From an uncultured Lachnospiraceae bacterium (GTDB lineage Bacteria > Bacillota > Clostridia > Lachnospirales > Lachnospiraceae), in assembly GCA_910586025.1 (NCBI GenBank), contig CAJUIO010000011.1, positions 1-58,431 on the forward strand: a stretch of DNA of 58,431 nucleotides, given 5' to 3'. Every line of letters starts with the position of its first letter. Position 1 is the first letter of the stretch. The notes under the pieces were generated by a model. The model was not told the origin of the DNA, did no database searches, and was given only the letters and a program-made list of their open reading frames with translations. A program made the position numbers and the translations under genes. Of the stretch, positions 1 to 8,243 are shown in pieces.

Positions 1-2
1 CT

Positions 3-211
3 GGAAAAACTTATTCCCTGAATAAAGTGATTGATTGGATACAGGATAATTATTGGCATTCATTGAATTTAAAGAAACAAAAAGTTGCTTGTATTACATA
101 TACGAAAGACCTGAATTACCACAAATTTGTGCTATAGATGATAATGATGGATTTGTTAAAGTAATTACATGCAATGATTTTTGCGGAGAACGTCAGAAAG
201 GGTACATATAG
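3..211 (+). pseudogene. Decayed P-loop NTPase/helicase-like fragment
   Basis: The first frame reads GKTYSLNKVIDWIQ and, further on, ACITYT, before a stop at 135-137. GKT followed by a helix and a later ITYT strand recalls the Walker A and motif Ia region of UvrD-type helicases. A second frame, open to a stop at 209-211, continues with plausible protein sequence (YERPELPQICAIDD). The simplest reading is a frameshifted, truncated gene whose 5' part lies outside the window. There is no start codon or full domain, so the family is only suggested. The AT-rich composition differs from the genes that follow. Confidence 0.35.
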
Positions 212-325
212 TGAGTTTATGAGTGAGGATAAATAAAGAATATTTGAAATAGGGGTAAAGATTTTGAATATGCAGTTTTGGGTGCTATGTTTCTTAGAAA
301 GTGTGATATCCTATAAAGGAGCAGT

Positions 326-406
326 ATGGAACTTACAAAGGAAAAGTTACAAGAGATGGCAGCGATGGATACTCGGAGCGTGGATATTAACATTTTAACG
401 GAATAG
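326..406 (+). pseudogene. Truncated 26-aa reading frame resembling the start of an ICE-associated DUF6870-type protein
   Basis: ATG at 326 follows an AAGGAG ribosome-binding site. The product begins MELTKEKLQEMAAMDTRSVD and stops at 404-406. From memory, small proteins of conjugative elements in Clostridia (DUF6870 type) start this way and run to about 70-80 residues, so this copy would be cut short by a stop. No downstream frame clearly restores it. The good ribosome-binding site suggests it was once translated. The identification rests on a short stretch and is tentative. Confidence 0.3.
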
Positions 407-434
407 TGTTTTATATGACATTCAAACTTGACAT

Positions 435-521
435 ATGCGAGGTATGGAAGGGTCAACATTTCGAGAACCTTTGACGTGCTGGCGGGAGTGTGACCGGATC
501 GATGAACAGCTCCGGAATTAA
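435..521 (+). other. Small reading frame, possible C-terminal remnant of a mobile-element protein
   Basis: This 28-codon frame ends in CWRECDRIDEQLRN, a charged helical tail of the kind seen at the ends of small proteins in Clostridial integrative elements. There is no ribosome-binding site before either ATG (435 or 444), so it is more likely the end of a decayed gene than an expressed peptide. With the two fragments upstream, it suggests that the left 520 bp are the worn edge of an integrated element. I do not recognise the family with certainty. Confidence 0.2.
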
Positions 522-530
522 AAGCAGATA

Positions 531-598
531 AAAAGGCGGCTTCTGCGGTAACGGCATAAGGAAAAATTTATGCTGTTACCGATAGATAGAAGCCGTCT
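531..598 (-). terminator. Long-stem terminator of the GH43/LplABC operon
   Basis: Arms at 535-559 and 568-598 pair over about 25 bp with a few bulges around a short AT loop. Read on the minus strand the hairpin is followed by a T run (AAAA on plus at 531-534). It lies just past the stop of the minus-strand glycosidase gene at 620, the expected place for a rho-independent terminator. Confidence 0.7.
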
Positions 599-619
599 TG
601 AATTGAGGCATCCCTGCCG

Positions 620-1570
620 TTACTGTGGCCATGCGGCCCGGGCATTCCTGTCACAGCGCAGCGCTCCGTTTCTGACGGTGAGCTCCGCCGCCTGGATCAC
701 GGCTTTATTCCGGTCCGCTTCCGTCAGGCCGGTGAGCTTATCGCCCTGCCGGCCGTCCTCGCAGGCGAAGGGGTGGCAGAAGTAGAAGATAAAGGCCCTT
801 TCCTCCCGCACCAATACGTCCGCATGGTGTCCCCAGCCCTTATCCATGGGGCGGCTGCCTGATTCGTCCAGGATATCCGCACAGCGTATCCAGTGCTCGA
901 AGTCATCCGAACGGTATACCGCAAGTCCCTTCCAGTAATCGGAGATCATCCACTTGATGCCGCCCAGCTCAAACACGTTAGGTCCCTCTTGGGCGCAGTC
1001 GGTGATTTCTTCCCCAAGGACTGTCCAGTGATACAGATCCCTGCTGACCGCCGCCGATGTCCTGCTTCCGTTGTCCTCGTCCTTGTACCACAGCTTGTAC
1101 TGACGGGGGCCGACCTCGTAGACGCAGGCATCGATCACCCGTTCCGATCCCAGATCCACTCTTCCGGCAAAGGTCCAGTCCCAGAGATTTTGCGAGGTGT
1201 AGTGGAGCATCTGCCTTGGATAGTCCCAGTCCGTTGGGACACCCGTGATGTAGGACACGTACATATGGTAGATGCCTTCCGCGCGAATGATCTCGGGAGC
1301 CCAGAAGGTATTGTGGCCCCGCTCGATCTCAAGGCCTTCCAGTGTGCCCCGGTAGAGCCATTTACCGCCGTCCCGGCTTACGGCCACGCCGATTTTCGTC
1401 CCGTGTACCCAGGATACTCCGATGGATGCGGCTCCGGCCCTTCTCTGGGTGTAAAAAAGATACCACATTTTTTCTTCCTCGTTCCATATGACCGCCGGGT
1501 CAGTGGGACAGTCATAAACCGGATCCCGGAACAGGGGAGCCGGAAGAGGAATTTCTTTTTTCTGTTCCAT
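620..1570 (-). CDS. GH43-superfamily glycoside hydrolase (five-bladed beta-propeller)
   Basis: This 316-aa cytoplasmic protein has no signal peptide and carries the marks of the GH43/GH117-type beta-propeller clan: Asp24 in TDPAV (candidate base), WAPEI at 90-94, Asp147 in IDACV (candidate pKa modulator) and Glu195 in QEGPN (candidate acid). Family members remove xylose or arabinose from oligosaccharides; the exact substrate cannot be read here. It is the last gene of a minus-strand operon behind an LplABC-type importer, 25 bp after the second permease, with an AAAGGAAA ribosome-binding site. This suggests it acts on what that importer brings in. The length is near the minimum for a single-domain GH43 enzyme. 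GH117 or GH130 assignment is the main alternative. Confidence 0.75.
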   Translation of the reverse strand: MEQKKEIPLPAPLFRDPVYDCPTDPAVIWNEEEKMWYLFYTQRRAGAASIGVSWVHGTKIGVAVSRDGGKWLYRGTLEGLEIERGHNTFWAPEIIRAEGIYHMYVSYITGVPTDWDYPRQMLHYTSQNLWDWTFAGRVDLGSERVIDACVYEVGPRQYKLWYKDEDNGSRTSAAVSRDLYHWTVLGEEITDCAQEGPNVFELGGIKWMISDYWKGLAVYRSDDFEHWIRCADILDESGSRPMDKGWGHHADVLVREERAFIFYFCHPFACEDGRQGDKLTGLTEADRNKAVIQAAELTVRNGALRCDRNARAAWPQ

Positions 1571-1595
1571 GTGCTTATTTCCTTTCTGTGATTTG

Positions 1596-2510
1596 TCAAC
1601 CCTTCACCGATCCGACCATCACGCCCTTTTCAAAGAACTTCTGTGCAAAAGGATATATGATGATTAACGGAAGCGCGGAGAGAACCATACATGCCAGCTC
1701 GATTGTCTTGTAATTTGCTGCGGAATTGGACATGGTGGTGAGCACGGAGGAGGCTCCTGCGCTCATGGTTTCGCCAAGCTGCGCTGCGGAAGCGCTGGAT
1801 TTGGTGATGGAGAGCATGTAATAGGACAATGTCTGAATCTCCGAGGATTTTGTATAGTACAGCGTCTGGGAATAATCGTTCCAGGTGCCTACTGCGGTAA
1901 AGATGCCAAGGGCGCTGATTACAGGCTTTGACAGGGGGATTACGATCCTGAAGAAGACTGTATATTCACTGGCTCCGTCTATCTTTGCCGATTCAAACAG
2001 CGAATCCGGAATGGCTTTGTAGTTGGTATTGAAAATTATAACATTGTAGAAGCCTCCGAACAAGCAGGGGATAATGTAAACCCAATAGGTATTGTAAATA
2101 TGGAGAGCGCTGAACAGGATGAAATAGGCGATCACCCCGCCGTTTAGGTACATGCTTAAGAAACCTATGGCCGTATAGAATTTCTTTCCGGTGAGATTTT
2201 CACGGGAAAATCCATAAGCGAACATGGAGGTAAAAAGTGTCTGCAGGATTGTGACAATGACTGTTCTGGAAAGAGTGATTCCGAACGCCCGGAAGATTTC
2301 GGGATTTTTCAGCACCGATTTCCAGCTGTCCAGGGAAAATTCCCCCGGAAGAAGCATGGCAAAGCCGTTCTTGGAGATATCCTGAGCGCTGTTTAAGGAG
2401 TTGATCAGGGAATACCATACCGGATAGACAGTGATCAGCATGATAAGAACCATCACTGTCGTCAGGATTACCTGATACCGTTTTTCTTTTTTTGATTTGA
2501 TTTTGTTCAT
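1596..2510 (-). CDS. Carbohydrate ABC transporter permease, LplC/YtcP type
   Basis: This 304-aa inner-membrane protein belongs to the MalG-like half of CUT1 importers. It has an N-terminal membrane segment (LTTVMVLIMLITVYPVWYSL), further hydrophobic segments, and the EAA-type loop SAKIDGASEYTVFFRIVIPLSKP that contacts the ATPase. The C-terminus FEKGVMVGSVKG is typical of the LplC/YtcP group. A GAGGAGG ribosome-binding site lies 9 bp before the ATG. It pairs with the LplB-like permease 19 bp upstream and the large binding protein before that. No ATPase gene is present, so an MsmK-like subunit must come from elsewhere. Confidence 0.9.
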   Translation of the reverse strand: MNKIKSKKEKRYQVILTTVMVLIMLITVYPVWYSLINSLNSAQDISKNGFAMLLPGEFSLDSWKSVLKNPEIFRAFGITLSRTVIVTILQTLFTSMFAYGFSRENLTGKKFYTAIGFLSMYLNGGVIAYFILFSALHIYNTYWVYIIPCLFGGFYNVIIFNTNYKAIPDSLFESAKIDGASEYTVFFRIVIPLSKPVISALGIFTAVGTWNDYSQTLYYTKSSEIQTLSYYMLSITKSSASAAQLGETMSAGASSVLTTMSNSAANYKTIELACMVLSALPLIIIYPFAQKFFEKGVMVGSVKG

Positions 2511-2529
2511 ATAAGGCGCCTCCTCTTTC

Positions 2530-3471
2530 TCAGAATAATCCGTTGTCTGTCAGCTTATTGGAAACAAAGTTGGCCATCCCAAGGAGAATGATTGCGAGGA
2601 TGGATTTGAAAATATTCACCGCCGCCGCCATGCCAAACTGAAGCTGCTGCATACCTACCTTATAAATATAGGTGTCGATCACTTCGCTCCGCTCAATGTT
2701 GAAGGGATTCTGCAGCACGAAGATCTGGTCGAAATTATTATTCATGATCCCAGCCACCGCAAAGATTATCATGATCACGATGGTTCCCTTGATGCTGGGA
2801 AGCGTTACATAGCGCATTTTCTGGATGCGGCTTGCCCCGTCCAGATCCGCGGCCTCATACAGCTCCTGATCTACGCCGGAAATGGCCGCCGTATACAGGA
2901 TGGTGCTCCACCCTAATTCCTTTACCAGATTGGAGAGAATCGCAATCGCCCAGAAATACCTGGGCTGCGCCATAAAGACAATGGGAGTTTTGATCACGCC
3001 GAGCTTAAGCAGGATCTGATTGAACAGTCCGCCGTCTCCGCTAAGCAGCGTGATCACAATGCTTCCGAATACCACCCATGAAATGAAGTGGGGCATATAG
3101 GTGACGGTCTGCACCACGCTTTTGAACCTGGCCCTCGAGATCTCATTGATAAACAGAGCGAATCCGATTGCGGCCAGAATTCCCACCAGATTTCCGATCA
3201 GATTGATGCCCAGAGTGTTTGTCAGCATCCGCCTGAAATCAAAGTTGCCGAAGATAATTTTAAAGTTCTGGAAGCCGTACCAGGGACTGGTAAAAACGCC
3301 CTTTATCCCTTCAATGACCTTATAGTTTTTAAATGCGAGAAGCAGGCCGAAGAGGGGCACGACGGAAAACATCAGCATCAATATGGTTCCGGGCAGCATA
3401 AGAGTATGCAGCTGGAACTGGGTCGCCCTGTCATATCCGGGGCGAAAGCCCTTTTTTTTACTTTTCTTCAT
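2530..3471 (-). CDS. Carbohydrate ABC transporter permease, LplB type
   Basis: This is the MalF-like partner of the downstream LplC-type permease, about 313 aa. I place the start at 3471 (MKKSKKKGFRPGYD), preceded by GGAAAGGTTAGG. The longer frame back to 3549 would add 26 residues without membrane-protein character and would nearly reach the end of the binding-protein gene. The protein has several hydrophobic segments and an EAA loop, YEAADLDGASRIQKMRYVTLPSIK, near the middle. It moves an oligosaccharide delivered by the lipoprotein encoded just upstream. LplB proteins are commonly found with YesMN sensors, as here. Confidence 0.9.
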   Translation of the reverse strand: MKKSKKKGFRPGYDRATQFQLHTLMLPGTILMLMFSVVPLFGLLLAFKNYKVIEGIKGVFTSPWYGFQNFKIIFGNFDFRRMLTNTLGINLIGNLVGILAAIGFALFINEISRARFKSVVQTVTYMPHFISWVVFGSIVITLLSGDGGLFNQILLKLGVIKTPIVFMAQPRYFWAIAILSNLVKELGWSTILYTAAISGVDQELYEAADLDGASRIQKMRYVTLPSIKGTIVIMIIFAVAGIMNNNFDQIFVLQNPFNIERSEVIDTYIYKVGMQQLQFGMAAAVNIFKSILAIILLGMANFVSNKLTDNGLF

Positions 3472-3564
3472 TGATACACCTAACCTTTCCGGTTTTTTGT
3501 GTGAAACAACGGGCAGTGCGCTATGCGGACTGCCCGTATGTGAAAGCATAGTTACTCAGGGATA

Positions 3565-5313
3565 TCAGTTCAGCCCCGCATTTACATTTTCAATGCCGGT
3601 TCCCTTCTTTTCACAGTACTCCTTATATACCTTGTCGTATTCTGCGTCGATATCCGTTATACTGTATCCGTCAAGGGTATCAAGCATACTCTGATATTCT
3701 TTCTCGAACTCCGCATCGGAGGAGGCCGTCACGATCTTGGCTTTCTGAGATTCCAGATAGCTGTCCACCTGGGAGAGCTTGATGCCCAGATCACTGGAGG
3801 GCTCGATCACGGTGTTATTCCTGAAATCAAGTACTGCGGTATTGTAAATATAGGTGTTTTCGTTTTTGCCAAAGGCCGGCATCAGGGAGACCTCTACGCC
3901 TCTGTTGCTTGTGGGATCCGGGACGGGCTCGGTATGTCTCTCGAAGGAGGTGTTTGCAAACGGCCACATCAGAACGTTATTGTCATATTCCTCTGCCAGT
4001 CTCTTCGTTCCCTCCTCTGTCCTTGTAACAATTCCCTTGTCGTCTATCGTATAGTCCGTGCTTTCCTCCCCGTAGTAATTAACCAGAAGTCCCTCCCGGC
4101 TGGAGGCCCAGCTAAGGAGCTTTGCAATCTTTTCGGGATTCTTGCAGTCCTTGGATACCAATGTCTGAATCCAGCCCGTTCCGGCTTCGCCGTTGAGCCC
4201 GATTACAGGTTTCGCACCGTTTGACGCGAGGATGGGGCCGTAGGATACCCAGGGCATGTTTGTTTTATCCTGCTGCGCCTGGTTTCCGATCCAGCAGAAC
4301 ACTCTCTTGGCATCCAGATACGTCTTAAGGGCCGTCTCGTCGATGGTCAGAGTATTCACGTCCAGATATTCCTTCTGGATCAGAGTGTTGAGAAATTTCA
4401 GGGCATTTTTATAGAGAGGATTCAGCTCCGGATGCCTGTAGTTCCCCTCGTCATCAACAGGGAGAACGCCGAATGTGTTTGCAACGACTCCGTCCAGACT
4501 GGTATTGATCCAGAGATTGCACTGCAGCACGACGGGGAGGACGCTCTGTCCGTCCACCTGATGTCCGGAGGCCTTCACCTTTTCGCATGCGGCATAAAAT
4601 CCCTCTTCTGTCTGTACGTCCTCGGCAGTGATTCCCAGAGCGTCCATGATCTCCTTGTTGAACATGATGCAGCCGTTGCTGCCCTTTTCCACCACGTCAA
4701 CCCAGATCTGGTCGTCAGGAGGAAAGACCTCGCGGTTGTTTTTGGATTCCATGTGGCTGGGATAGGAGTACCAGTCGCCATAAACGTCTGTGAGAGCCTG
4801 CCTGATATCTGCCGGGAAATCCTTGAGCAGATGGGAATCGGGATCATAGGTTTCCAGGAAGGTCTGCATATCCCAGACCTTGTCCGCCGCTACCAGCTGC
4901 TTATACATGTCGGAGTCCGAGATGGACATCACGTCCGGAAGCTCTCCGGAGGCCAGCATCAGCCCCAGCTTGGTGGATGCGTCCGTGGGCGGCTGCTCGA
5001 TGTTCAGGGTCAGTCCCAGATTTTCTTTAATATAAACGGTTGCCGGTGACTCGTCCACGGACCAGTTGGCAGTTGCAGGCCCCCAGCCCGCCACGTCGGA
5101 AAACCAGTACATTTCGCTTACATCCCCGCCTCCGGAGGAAGCGGCGCTCTTATCTTCGGCATCGCTGGCCTCCTGCGGGGAGGAGCTGCCATCCTCTGTA
5201 CTGTTTCCCGGAGCCGAAGTATCCGGATTCGATGAACCGCAGGCCGTAAGGCCAAACAGCATGGAGCCGGTTAAGGCTAATGCGCATATTTGCTGTAACA
5301 TACGTCTCTTCAT
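3565..5313 (-). CDS. Extracellular solute-binding lipoprotein, LplA type
   Basis: This 582-aa binding protein of the large Clostridia/Bacilli class serves LplB/LplC permeases. Its signal peptide ends in the lipobox LTAC, with Cys25 the lipidated residue, followed by a Ser/Asp/Glu-rich linker typical of surface lipoproteins. The rest is a periplasmic-binding-protein type 2 fold, with segments such as LASGELPDVMSISD that recur in the family. It is the first gene of the minus-strand transporter operon, with AAAGGAGAGG before the ATG. Its length and the YesMN neighbours suggest an oligosaccharide ligand, most likely of plant or mucin origin; the ligand cannot be read from sequence. Confidence 0.88.
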   Translation of the reverse strand: MKRRMLQQICALALTGSMLFGLTACGSSNPDTSAPGNSTEDGSSSPQEASDAEDKSAASSGGGDVSEMYWFSDVAGWGPATANWSVDESPATVYIKENLGLTLNIEQPPTDASTKLGLMLASGELPDVMSISDSDMYKQLVAADKVWDMQTFLETYDPDSHLLKDFPADIRQALTDVYGDWYSYPSHMESKNNREVFPPDDQIWVDVVEKGSNGCIMFNKEIMDALGITAEDVQTEEGFYAACEKVKASGHQVDGQSVLPVVLQCNLWINTSLDGVVANTFGVLPVDDEGNYRHPELNPLYKNALKFLNTLIQKEYLDVNTLTIDETALKTYLDAKRVFCWIGNQAQQDKTNMPWVSYGPILASNGAKPVIGLNGEAGTGWIQTLVSKDCKNPEKIAKLLSWASSREGLLVNYYGEESTDYTIDDKGIVTRTEEGTKRLAEEYDNNVLMWPFANTSFERHTEPVPDPTSNRGVEVSLMPAFGKNENTYIYNTAVLDFRNNTVIEPSSDLGIKLSQVDSYLESQKAKIVTASSDAEFEKEYQSMLDTLDGYSITDIDAEYDKVYKEYCEKKGTGIENVNAGLN

Positions 5314-5436
5314 AATGATTCCTCTCCTTTGATTATTATTGGCTATATGGATATTTTAATTGCCGGATAGGACGGTTTGTATAGACAATATTTTGAGATT
5401 TTTGTCAGATATTTAGATTTGCTGTACAAAATAAAT

Positions 5437-5468
5437 ACAGACCGCAGGATATTTCCAGTGCGGTCTGT
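5437..5468 (-). terminator. Terminator after the response-regulator gene
   Basis: ACAGACCGCA (5437-5446) pairs perfectly with TGCGGTCTGT (5459-5468) over a 12-base loop. On the minus strand it follows the stop of the YesN-like gene and is followed by an AT-rich tail (TATTTATTTT). It separates the two-component operon from the binding-protein promoter region. Confidence 0.6.
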
Positions 5469-5480
5469 TAATCTGCCGAA

Positions 5481-6233
5481 CTACAGCTGTCTGCGGTATG
5501 CGGCTGGAGTGATCCCTGTGGCCTTTTTGTATACCTTTGTAAAATAATAGTAGTCCGGGTATCCGACTCTTGCGGCGATAACCTCAAGACTGTCGTTCGT
5601 GGTCCGGAGGTATTCCTGGGCCTTCTGGATCCGGCTTTCCACCAGATGCTCTCCGAATCCCTTCCCTGTCTTCTTCTTGATCAGGCTGCTGATGTAGCTT
5701 TCGTTCATGTTAAATTCCCCGGCCAGCGTCTGCAAAGAGAGTCCTTCCGCAAAATGCTCCTGGATAAACTGCACCATGCTCTGTGCGAGAAGCTTTTCCG
5801 ACCGATACCCGCCGCCGGCATCCGCATCTGGCGTATCGGGATCCGCCTGCCTGTGCTTTTCGTTCAGAATCCTTTTAACCTTTTCCAGGTATTCCAGCAG
5901 CTCTTTTTCCTGAACCGGTTTCACCAGATAACCCACGCAGCCGTATAAGAGCGCCTTCCGGGCATATTCAAAATCCGTGTAGCCGCTGACCAGCAGAACC
6001 TCGGCCCGCCAGTTCTTTTCGCGTATGGTCTGCAGAAGGGCAAGCCCGTCCATCCCGGGCATGCGGATATCGGAAATGATGAGATCCGGTCCCATCCGCT
6101 CGATTCTTTCCAGGGCCTGTCTGCCATCCTCCGCCTCTCCGCTGACGGCAAAGCCGAAATCGCTCCATTGTATGAGATTTTTAAGGGCCATCAGAGCCCA
6201 GGGCTCGTCGTCAGCCAAAAAGACATGATACAT
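5481..6233 (-). CDS. YesN-type response regulator with AraC DNA-binding domain
   Basis: This 250-aa protein has an N-terminal receiver domain (acid pair in LADDE, phospho-acceptor Asp55 in ISDIRMPGMDG, Lys in YLVKPVQEKE) and a C-terminal AraC double helix-turn-helix (about 150-250, ending GITPAAYRRQL). It should be phosphorylated by the YesM-like kinase encoded 36 bp upstream and then activate the adjacent binding-protein/permease/GH43 operon. It is short for a YesN protein because the linker is small. AAAGGAG precedes the ATG. Confidence 0.93.
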   Translation of the reverse strand: MYHVFLADDEPWALMALKNLIQWSDFGFAVSGEAEDGRQALERIERMGPDLIISDIRMPGMDGLALLQTIREKNWRAEVLLVSGYTDFEYARKALLYGCVGYLVKPVQEKELLEYLEKVKRILNEKHRQADPDTPDADAGGGYRSEKLLAQSMVQFIQEHFAEGLSLQTLAGEFNMNESYISSLIKKKTGKGFGEHLVESRIQKAQEYLRTTNDSLEVIAARVGYPDYYYFTKVYKKATGITPAAYRRQL

Positions 6234-6269
6234 ATTTGTTCTCCTTTAGCGAATGCGTATGAGAAGAGA

Positions 6270-8033
6270 TCATTCATCCTGTCCCACGGGCAGCCACATG
6301 CGGATGCGGGTCCCCTTCCCTTCTGCGCTTTCCAGTTCAAAGTCTGCGGCCTGTCCGTAAAAGAGGCGCAGTCTGCGGTATACATTCAGGAAGCCAATGC
6401 CCAGGCCTTTTTCGGAAATGGTTCCCTCCCGGTCGTAGCGTTCCATGGCATCTCTCAGCGCTCTTAATTTCTCTGTGTCAATTCCGTCGCCGTCATCCTT
6501 CACGGTGACGGCAAGCTTATCAGTCCCCTGCTTTTTCGTCTCGGTTATCTCCACAAAAACGCGGCCGCCCTGCGGCTTCATTTCCAGACCGTGCAGTACG
6601 GCGTTTTCCACCAGCGGCTGGATCAGGAGCTTTGGTATCCGCTTTTCGAGAACCTCTTTGGAAGCCGCTGTGTTTACCTGGTGCTTTCCGTTGAAACGGC
6701 ACCTGATGATGTTGGAATAGTGGGAAAGATTTTCCAGGGCCTCCGCTACGGTTACCATCTCGTCCCCCTGTACGCTGTATCTGAAAAAGCAGGACAGGGA
6801 CATGGTGAGCTCCGCAATTTCCCTCTCTCCCTTGTACAGGGCCATTCCCCTGATGCAGTTAAAGGTATTGTAGAGAAAGTGGGGGTTGATCTGGCTCTTA
6901 TAGGCGATCATTTCGGTCTGCTTGCGGGCATATTCCTGTTCCAGGTATTTTTTCTGGGAATCCACTATTTCCCTGTTCAGGGCTTCGATGTCGTCCAGCA
7001 TTTCGTTCATTTTCCGGGCCATCTCGCTGATCTCGTTCTCGCCGGTCACTTCGATGCGCTGACCGGTGTCTCTCGTAAAATCAGCCATGAAGGAGGTCTG
7101 TCTGCTGATCGGTTTGATAATGCGCCGGTAGACTGTGGCGCATACCAGACACATGACAAAAAGAACCACCAGGTAGGTGATGTAATTGACCTTCTGCATC
7201 TGGGTCACGCCGGAAAGCATGCTGTGCTTTGGCACGACGCTTATCATGCGCCATCCCATCCTTGAAATCTTGTGAACGTGAATCAGGTTGCCGTCATCTT
7301 CGGAGGAATTGTTAAAGAGGGCATATTCCTCCTTCCAGTCGCCTGCGCTGACCGCCAGGTTTCCCTTCCCGTCCAGGATTCCCACTGCGGATTTTTCGTT
7401 GGGAAGCACGCTGTCCACAATGCTCTGCAGATATTTTACGTCAAAGAGCAGGTAAACGGAACCGATCTGGTGGTATCCCGATTCCAGATTTCTCTCAAAG
7501 ACAGGCATTCCCACTTCAAAATAGGAAGCCTTTGTCTTTTTGTCCGTCATACAGTCGGAGTAGGTGTATAATCCGTTTTCCGCAATATCCTCCGGCCTTG
7601 GGAGATAAACGTCCCCCTTGGCGGCGATCAGCTCTCCCGATGCGTCGTAGAGCAGGATGTTCTGGAGATTCCGGTTAATTCTTCTGTTGTTTCCCACCAC
7701 CTGATAGAATCCCTCCAGACTGTCCCACCGCCCGGCCATGTCACCTGCCTGAAAAAAATCCTGCACGGAGCTGCTGTGAAGCACATTCATATGAAGGCTT
7801 TCGATGTCCTCCTCAAAAATTTTGATTCGCTCCTCAGCCTGCTGAAAGATCACGTCAAGAGACTGGCGGGACTGCTCCATGGCGGAATATTTTACGATGT
7901 ACCTTGTCATCCAGAAGGAGATAATGATGATACAGGCAACGGCGATCAGCAGAAAAATATATTCATAGATCAGCTTGCCTCTCCATTTTTTGCGCCTGCC
8001 GCACGAAAAAGGAAAGAAATCGGGGCTTTTCAT
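6270..8033 (-). CDS. YesM-type sensor histidine kinase
   Basis: I place the start at 8033 (MKSPDFFPFSCGRR), giving 587 aa; a longer open frame to 8657 is not membrane-protein-like and overlaps the divergent gene. The protein has one membrane segment at about 22-42, an extracellular dCache-like sensor region to about 280, a second membrane segment at about 283-301, a HAMP domain, a His_kinase dimerisation segment with the phospho-acceptor in NPHFLYN (His385), and a HATPase_c domain (NAVLHG, DDGDGI, GIGFLNV). It would sense an extracellular sugar or a loaded binding protein and signal to the YesN-like regulator. The gene is divergent from the acetylesterase. Confidence 0.92.
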   Translation of the reverse strand: MKSPDFFPFSCGRRKKWRGKLIYEYIFLLIAVACIIIISFWMTRYIVKYSAMEQSRQSLDVIFQQAEERIKIFEEDIESLHMNVLHSSSVQDFFQAGDMAGRWDSLEGFYQVVGNNRRINRNLQNILLYDASGELIAAKGDVYLPRPEDIAENGLYTYSDCMTDKKTKASYFEVGMPVFERNLESGYHQIGSVYLLFDVKYLQSIVDSVLPNEKSAVGILDGKGNLAVSAGDWKEEYALFNNSSEDDGNLIHVHKISRMGWRMISVVPKHSMLSGVTQMQKVNYITYLVVLFVMCLVCATVYRRIIKPISRQTSFMADFTRDTGQRIEVTGENEISEMARKMNEMLDDIEALNREIVDSQKKYLEQEYARKQTEMIAYKSQINPHFLYNTFNCIRGMALYKGEREIAELTMSLSCFFRYSVQGDEMVTVAEALENLSHYSNIIRCRFNGKHQVNTAASKEVLEKRIPKLLIQPLVENAVLHGLEMKPQGGRVFVEITETKKQGTDKLAVTVKDDGDGIDTEKLRALRDAMERYDREGTISEKGLGIGFLNVYRRLRLFYGQAADFELESAEGKGTRIRMWLPVGQDE

Positions 8034-8072
8034 GGCCGTAACCCTCTCAGTCCATTTAAAATAGTTCCTTAC

Positions 8073-8078
8073 ATTATA
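8073..8078 (-). promoter_or_regulatory. Extended -10 element of the yesMN-like operon
   Basis: On the minus strand the sequence reads TATGGTATAATG: a perfect TATAAT with the TGn extension, 39 bp before the kinase start. There is no good -35 hexamer at 17 bp, which fits an extended -10 promoter. Confidence 0.55.
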
Positions 8079-8157
8079 CCATAGAGGATGATATTGGGGA
8101 ATTCTTATTGATGGAGTTAACAAAAGCAATATTTGAATAATTCTTACTATAAAAAGG

Positions 8158-8203
8158 CCTATACTTATCGGATGGAAACCGCTATGATAAGTATAGGTTT
8201 TTT
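8158..8203 (+). terminator. Intrinsic terminator in the leader of the acetylesterase gene
   Basis: CCTATACTTATC (8158-8169) pairs perfectly with GATAAGTATAGG (8186-8197) and is followed by six T (8198-8203). It is a textbook terminator, yet no plus-strand gene precedes it and the acetylesterase starts 40 bp later. It therefore either attenuates that gene or blocks stray transcription from the divergent promoter region. Confidence 0.65.
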
Positions 8204-8243
8204 GTTCGGAGCTGCAAAAAGAGAAAGGAGTGGAATATAAAGT

